DNA from: JAFLCL01 sp964502175
GTDB lineage: Bacteria > Myxococcota_A > Polyangia > Polyangiales > Sandaracinaceae
DNA: 64,000 nt
Reading direction: 5' to 3'
Assembly (NCBI GenBank): GCA_964502175.1
Contig: CAZCVE010000021.1
Span: forward strand, 71,468 to 135,467
A program made the translations under genes and the position numbers. The notes beneath the pieces are model-generated. The model was not told where the DNA came from. It saw nothing but the letters and a program-made list of their open reading frames with translations, and did not search any database. This document shows positions 60,128 through 64,000 of the stretch, piece after piece. Each line of letters opens with the position of its first letter. The first letter of the stretch is position 1.

Positions 60128-60823
60128 TCAGGCGGGCACGACGGCGTCGGTCGTGGCCGAGAGGTTGCCCTCGTCGTCGATGAACGAGACCTCCACGCGC
60201 GCCCCGGCCGACGGTGCGTCGGCATCGACAGGGCGCGTGCCGCACCGCTGATCTTGGAAGACCACCGCGCTCGTCGCGCCGGCCGCGATCGTCTCGAACG
60301 ATCCCTCGCGGCCCCACCGCGCGAGCACGTGACGGATGCTCGACGGCGGCGCCTCGAAGGCCACGCGGATCGTCTCGCCCTGCGACCAGCGCGTGGGCAC
60401 GAACACACGCTCGACGCGCAGCGACGTCGGCGCGGGCGCGATTCTGCCGGGCCCAGGACCCTGCGTGATCGCGACGTCGAACGACTCGCTCGACGCACCG
60501 CGGCTGCGCGCCGGAGCGATGACGCGCACCGTGCCGCGCGCCGCCGACGGCATCGTCACGCGCGCGAGACCCGGCACGATCCACGTGATCCCGAGGCGCA
60601 TGCCTTGGCCCACGCCGCTCAGCTCGAGCTCTGCAGGCATCGGCAGACCGCGCGGCTGACCGAGCCACACGTACAGCGGCCCGCCCGCGCGCACCGTCGT
60701 CGTGAGCCACTGCGCGCGCTCCTCGGTGGGCGCGGCGCACTCGGCGAGCACGCGCGACGCGGGCGCGAGCGCGCCGAGGATCAACGAAGCAGACGCGAGA
60801 TCGATCAGATGACGACGACGCAT
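60128..60823 (-). CDS. Tat-exported protein of unknown function, paralogue 2
   Basis: 231 residues. MRRRHLIDLASASLILGALA has the twin-arginine motif RRRHLIDL. The mature chain (ECAAPTEERAQWLTTTVRAG, LYVWLGQPRGLPMPAELELS, GLARVTMPSAARGTVRVIAP, SFIDDEGNLSATTDAVVPA) matches paralogue 1 over its length, with conserved Cys near the start and CGTRPVD/CGSNPVD in the middle, suggesting a disulphide-bonded beta domain with two exported copies. Stop lies 3 bp after the cupin gene's stop. A 80-bp gap without motif precedes the next gene. Confidence 0.78.
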   Translation of the reverse strand: MRRRHLIDLASASLILGALAPASRVLAECAAPTEERAQWLTTTVRAGGPLYVWLGQPRGLPMPAELELSGVGQGMRLGITWIVPGLARVTMPSAARGTVRVIAPARSRGASSESFDVAITQGPGPGRIAPAPTSLRVERVFVPTRWSQGETIRVAFEAPPSSIRHVLARWGREGSFETIAAGATSAVVFQDQRCGTRPVDADAPSAGARVEVSFIDDEGNLSATTDAVVPA

Positions 60824-60903
60824 GACGACGAGGGTAGCGCCCTCGCGCGCGAGTTCACGTAGAGGTTTTCCCCGTCGCCCACGCGGAGGTCACCGCCCCG
60901 ACG

Positions 60904-61593
60904 TCAGCGCGACCAGAGCTCGACGCCGCCGACGATCGCCGCGTCGTCGCGACCACGACGCACACCCGGCGGCAGCTCCGCGAGGCGCTTCGTCTGGCCG
61001 CCGCCGAGCACGACCTCGTCCACCTGCATCGCGTCGCGCAGGAGCGCGACCACCGCGAACACGTGCTCGGCCCACTTCTTCTTGCCGAGCCGCTCGAGGC
61101 CGCGCTCGCCGACGAAGTCCTCGTAGCTCTTGTCCTTGCGGTACGGCAGGTGCGCGAGCTCGAGCGGCTGCACGAACGTGTCGCCGACCAGCGTCGTGCC
61201 GAGACCGGTGCCGAGACCCAAGAAGAGCATGCGGCCCTTCTCGTGGTTCCCCAGCGCCTGGAGCGCCGCGTCGTTGACGATGCGCACCGGCGCGCCGAAC
61301 GCTTTCTCGTAGTCGAGCGCGACCCAGCCCGTGGAGAGATTCACCGGCTCGCGTCCAGGCTTGCCGTCCTTCACGGGCCCCGGAAAGCCGAGGCTCACGC
61401 GATCGAAGGCCCATCCCTTCGTCGCCGCCTTCACGCCCGCGACCATCGCGTCCGCCGTCATCTCCTTGCCCGACGGAACCTTCACGGGCTCGGTGTGATG
61501 TCCGAGCGCGACCTTCACGTTGTTGCCGCCCACGTCGATCACGAGGATCGAGGACACGCTCGCGGAGGCCTTCTTCTTCGTCGTCTTCTTCAT
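60904..61593 (-). CDS. ppgK: ROK-family polyphosphate/ATP glucokinase
   Basis: 229 residues. LVIDVGGNNVKVALG is the phosphate-1 loop; FPGPVKDGKPGREPVNLSTG is the ROK sugar-binding zone; VNDAALQALG includes the catalytic Asp; MLFLGLGTGLGTTLV is the phosphate-2 loop; LAHLPYRKDKSYEDFVGERG and VVLGGGQTKRL close the fold. The ROK zinc-finger (GHxxxxxxCxCxxxxCxE) is absent, as in the polyphosphate-glucokinase-like group. A Lys-rich start (MKKTTKKKAS) is unusual and may be a nucleic-acid-like tail. It supplies glucose-6-phosphate to the enzymes encoded just upstream: last gene of the gnd-zwf operon, 30 bp after zwf. Confidence 0.85.
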   Translation of the reverse strand: MKKTTKKKASASVSSILVIDVGGNNVKVALGHHTEPVKVPSGKEMTADAMVAGVKAATKGWAFDRVSLGFPGPVKDGKPGREPVNLSTGWVALDYEKAFGAPVRIVNDAALQALGNHEKGRMLFLGLGTGLGTTLVGDTFVQPLELAHLPYRKDKSYEDFVGERGLERLGKKKWAEHVFAVVALLRDAMQVDEVVLGGGQTKRLAELPPGVRRGRDDAAIVGGVELWSR

Positions 61594-61623
61594 CCCGTCC
61601 TCATGATTCGCGGTCTCGGTCTC

Positions 61624-63033
61624 TCACTTCGGCGTGTTCCATCCGCCCACGGCGTGCGTCAGCTCGTCGGCTTCCTTCGGGCCCCACGTGCCCGGCTCGT
61701 ACTCGTAGAGCGCGCTCGGCCCATGGAGGATCGGATCGACGATCGCCCACGCGGCCTCGACGATGTCGGTGCGCGCGAAGAGCGTCGCGTCGCCGACCAT
61801 CGCATCGCCGAGCAGGCGCTCGTAGTCACCGAGGCGCACGCCCTCACCGGGCGCAGTGAGCGCTTCGTCGACGATCGAGAGCTCCACGGGACGACCATTC
61901 ATGCCCTCGCCCGGACGCTTCGCGCGCGCGCCGAGCGCGATCTGCACCTGCGGGCTGAGACGGAAGCGGATGTAGTTGCCCATCTGGGGCGCGGGCTCGT
62001 TGAACACCACCTGCGGCGGGTTCTTGAACTCGATCATCACCTCGGTCGTCGTCGTCGCGAGACACTTGCCCGCGCGCACATAGAACGGCACGCCCTCCCA
62101 GCGCCACGAGTCGACGTAGAGGCGCAACGCCGCATACGTGCCCATGTACGAGTCCTTCGAGACGCCGGGCTCGTCGCGGTACCCCTTGAACTGACCGCGC
62201 ACCATGTGATCGGGGCTGAGCGGTCGGATCGTGCGGAGCACCTTCGCCTGCTCGTCGCGGATCGCCTCGGGGATCGTCGAGCTCGGCGCCTCCATCGCGA
62301 GGTAGCTGACCACCTGCAGCAGGTGGTTCTGGATCACGTCGCGGATGACGCCGGTCTCTTCGTAGAACTTGCCGCGGCCCGTCACGCCGAACTTCTCCGC
62401 CATCGTGATCTGCACGTTCTCGACGTAGTGCCGGTTCATCATCGGCTCGAGGAACGCGTTGGCGAAGCGGAAGTAGAGGATGTTCTGCACCGCCTCTTTG
62501 CCGAGGTAGTGATCGATGCGGAAGATCGAGCTCTCGGGGAAGACCGTGTGGATGATGCGATCGAGCTCACGCGCCGACTGGAGGTCGCGGCCGAACGGCT
62601 TCTCCACGACGACGCGCGCGTTCTCTGCCGCGCCCGACTTGCCGAGCTGCTCGATCACCGGACCGAACATGCTCGGCGGGATCGCGAGGTAGTGCGTCGG
62701 TCGCTTGCAGTCTCCGAGCGCCGTCTTGAGGTGCTGGAACGTGACGGGATCGTTGTAGTCGCCGTCGACGTAGCGCATCTGCTTCACGAGCTGCTCGAAG
62801 GACGCTGGGTCGAGGCCGCCGTACTCGGTGCAGCTCGCGCGCGCGCGCTCGACGAGCTCTGGGAGGCCGTGCCCCGATCGCGCCACGCCCACGACGGGGA
62901 AGTCGAGCTTGCCGCGCTTGGCCATCGCGTGGAGCGCGGGAAAGATCTTCTTGTAGGCGAGGTCGCCCGTCGCGCCGAAGAACACGAGCGCGTCCGACCT
63001 CTCGCGCTTCGCGGGCTGGATCAGCGTGGTCAC
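61624..63033 (-). CDS. zwf: Glucose-6-phosphate 1-dehydrogenase
   Basis: 469 residues. FFGATGDLAYKKIFPALHAM is the NADP-binding start (Gly-Ala-Thr-Gly in place of GASGDLAKR), and RIDHYLGKEAVQNILYFRFA is the family signature with the substrate-binding Lys-His pair. EKPFGRDLQSARELDRII and the long C-terminal domain (VRAGKCLATTTTEVMIEFKN, PQVQIALGARAKRPGEGMNG) are normal. It oxidises G6P to 6-phosphogluconolactone and yields NADPH. The ATG at 63033 overlaps the gnd stop by four bases, so translation of the two is coupled. No lactonase gene is seen in this window. Confidence 0.96.
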   Translation of the reverse strand: MTTLIQPAKRERSDALVFFGATGDLAYKKIFPALHAMAKRGKLDFPVVGVARSGHGLPELVERARASCTEYGGLDPASFEQLVKQMRYVDGDYNDPVTFQHLKTALGDCKRPTHYLAIPPSMFGPVIEQLGKSGAAENARVVVEKPFGRDLQSARELDRIIHTVFPESSIFRIDHYLGKEAVQNILYFRFANAFLEPMMNRHYVENVQITMAEKFGVTGRGKFYEETGVIRDVIQNHLLQVVSYLAMEAPSSTIPEAIRDEQAKVLRTIRPLSPDHMVRGQFKGYRDEPGVSKDSYMGTYAALRLYVDSWRWEGVPFYVRAGKCLATTTTEVMIEFKNPPQVVFNEPAPQMGNYIRFRLSPQVQIALGARAKRPGEGMNGRPVELSIVDEALTAPGEGVRLGDYERLLGDAMVGDATLFARTDIVEAAWAIVDPILHGPSALYEYEPGTWGPKEADELTHAVGGWNTPK

Positions 63034-64000
63034 TTCTTCTCCACGTGTCCGCCGAACCCGAAGCGCTGCGCCGAGAGCACCTTGTTCTGGAACACGTCGA
63101 GGTCGCGCGACGCGAAGCGCGCGAAGAGCGACGCCGTCAGCACGTTCGCAGGCACGCCGAGATCGACGGCCGCGTCGACCGTCCAGCGGCCTTCACCGGA
63201 GTCGGACACCTTGCCGCCGAACTTCTCGAGCTTCGGATCGTCGGCGAGCGCCTGCGCGGTGAGATCGAGCAGCCACGACGTCACGACGCTGCCTCGACGC
63301 CAGAGCTCGGTGATCGCGGCGAGGTCGAAGTCGTACTCGTAGTGCTCGGGGTTCCGCATCGGCGCGGTCTCCGCGTTCTTCTCGTGCGAGCGCTTCCCGA
63401 GGTTCGCGTTCGCGAGGATGTTCAGGCCCTCGCCGAACGCGGCCATCATCCCGTACTCGATCCCGTTGTGGATCATCTTCACGAAGTGCCCCGCGCCCGG
63501 GCCGCCGCAGTGCAGGTAGCCATCCTCCGCGGTGCCGCCGACCTTCTCGTGCCCCGGCGTGCGCGGGATGTCGCCGCGTCCCGGCGCGAGCGTCTTGAAG
63601 ATCGGATCGAGGCGCTGAACCACTTCCTCGTCGCCGCCGATCATCAAGCAGTAGCCGCGCTCGAGGCCCCACACGCCGCCGCTCGTGCCCATGTCGATGC
63701 AGTGGATGCCGCGCTCCTTGAACCTCGCCGCGCGCGCGATGTCGTCGTGGTAGTGCGAGTTGCCGCCGTCGATCAGCACGTCGCCGGGCTCGAGGTGCTT
63801 GGCGACGTCGTTCGCGATCTTGTCGGTGATCGCCGCGGGCAACATCAGGCAGATCGCGCGAGGCGCCGCCATCTTCTTCACGAGGTCTTCGATCGAGCTC
63901 GCGCCGATCGCGCCTTCCTTCGCGAGGCCGTCGACGGCCGCGGCGCTCACGTCGGAGACGACGCACTCGTGCCCGCCGCGCATCAGCCGGCGAACCATGT
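63030..64000 (-). CDS. gnd: 6-phosphogluconate dehydrogenase, decarboxylating (partial at 5' end)
   Basis: The gene runs off the right edge; ~323 residues are visible, and the N-terminal dinucleotide-binding strand (GLGRMGxNM) lies outside apart from the final Met codon. Visible: VIDGGNSHYHDDIARAARF, CIDMGTSGGVWGLERGYCLM, GPGAGHFVKMIHNGIEYGMM with catalytic Lys, and the helical C-terminal domain (EYDFDLAAITELWRRGSVVT, DAAVDLGVPANVLTASLFAR). The short form (~300-330 residues, GxGHFVKMxHNGIEYG) belongs to the NAD-type/YqeC class. It converts 6-phosphogluconate to ribulose-5-phosphate with CO2 release. First visible gene of an operon with zwf and ppgK. Confidence 0.93.
   Translation of the reverse strand, partial: MVRRLMRGGHECVVSDVSAAAVDGLAKEGAIGASSIEDLVKKMAAPRAICLMLPAAITDKIANDVAKHLEPGDVLIDGGNSHYHDDIARAARFKERGIHCIDMGTSGGVWGLERGYCLMIGGDEEVVQRLDPIFKTLAPGRGDIPRTPGHEKVGGTAEDGYLHCGGPGAGHFVKMIHNGIEYGMMAAFGEGLNILANANLGKRSHEKNAETAPMRNPEHYEYDFDLAAITELWRRGSVVTSWLLDLTAQALADDPKLEKFGGKVSDSGEGRWTVDAAVDLGVPANVLTASLFARFASRDLDVFQNKVLSAQRFGFGGHVEKK

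Overview
The window is about 70% G+C chromosomal DNA with dense coding on both strands. Its content points to a myxobacterium (Myxococcota), probably close to Sandaracinus. The pointers are two eukaryotic-like Ser/Thr kinases, a PP2C phosphatase, many lipoproteins with Asp/Ala-rich linkers, outer-membrane proteins with thrombospondin type-3 (calcium-binding Asp) repeats, and a variant MYXO-CTERM-like tail. The taxon is inferred; no rRNA or other marker gene is present, and I saw no tRNA, rRNA, CRISPR array or prophage.

Layout. 1-4.7 kb: 3' end of an esterase-like gene, a sarcosine-oxidase-family flavoenzyme and a TraB/GumN lipoprotein diverging from a double palindromic operator, a broken IS200/REP-type transposase, and an acyltransferase-glycosyltransferase pair. 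4.7-9 kb: a TSP3 outer-membrane protein, three conserved small genes and fabD. 9-18.4 kb: a MITE-like inverted-repeat element, a Ser/Thr kinase, an AraC regulator with two small genes behind it, an Asp-box lipoprotein, a pentameric ligand-gated channel homologue that lacks three of its four membrane helices, hflX and a TauE/SafE permease. 18.5-28.2 kb: a secreted TSP3 protein translationally coupled to an OmpA/TSP3 protein, then several unassigned secreted or cytosolic proteins. 28.2-35.4 kb: a B12-type radical SAM enzyme, a REP-associated tyrosine transposase (RAYT) boxed by inverted REP repeats, a MOSC protein, a PP2C-cyclic-nucleotide-sensor fusion, an M50 protease and a Cys-rich lipoprotein. 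35.4-46.4 kb: a large STAND/TPR regulator, nagZ, and a complete overlapping MacA-MacB-TolC type export operon. 46.4-52.4 kb: a Fic protein, a kinase-lipoprotein pair and cysN. 52.5-60.9 kb: an orphan TRAP solute-binding protein, outer-membrane proteins, a ferredoxin, a PGRP-type amidase, and two paralogous Tat-exported proteins around a cupin gene. 60.9-64 kb: the oxidative pentose-phosphate operon gnd-zwf-ROK glucokinase.

The most distinctive feature is the repeat population. Five kinds of palindromic element occur, mostly between convergent gene ends: a ~150-bp element in two copies (361 and 55180), REP pairs around the RAYT, a 53-bp-TIR element (9048-9485), a C/G-rich palindrome found between genes and also inside the hflX and tolC reading frames, and a 21-bp tandem array with hairpin (57301). 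A perfect 42-bp palindrome also lies inside tolC. Together with an intact RAYT and a truncated relative, they suggest ongoing REP-type mobilisation, including into coding sequence.
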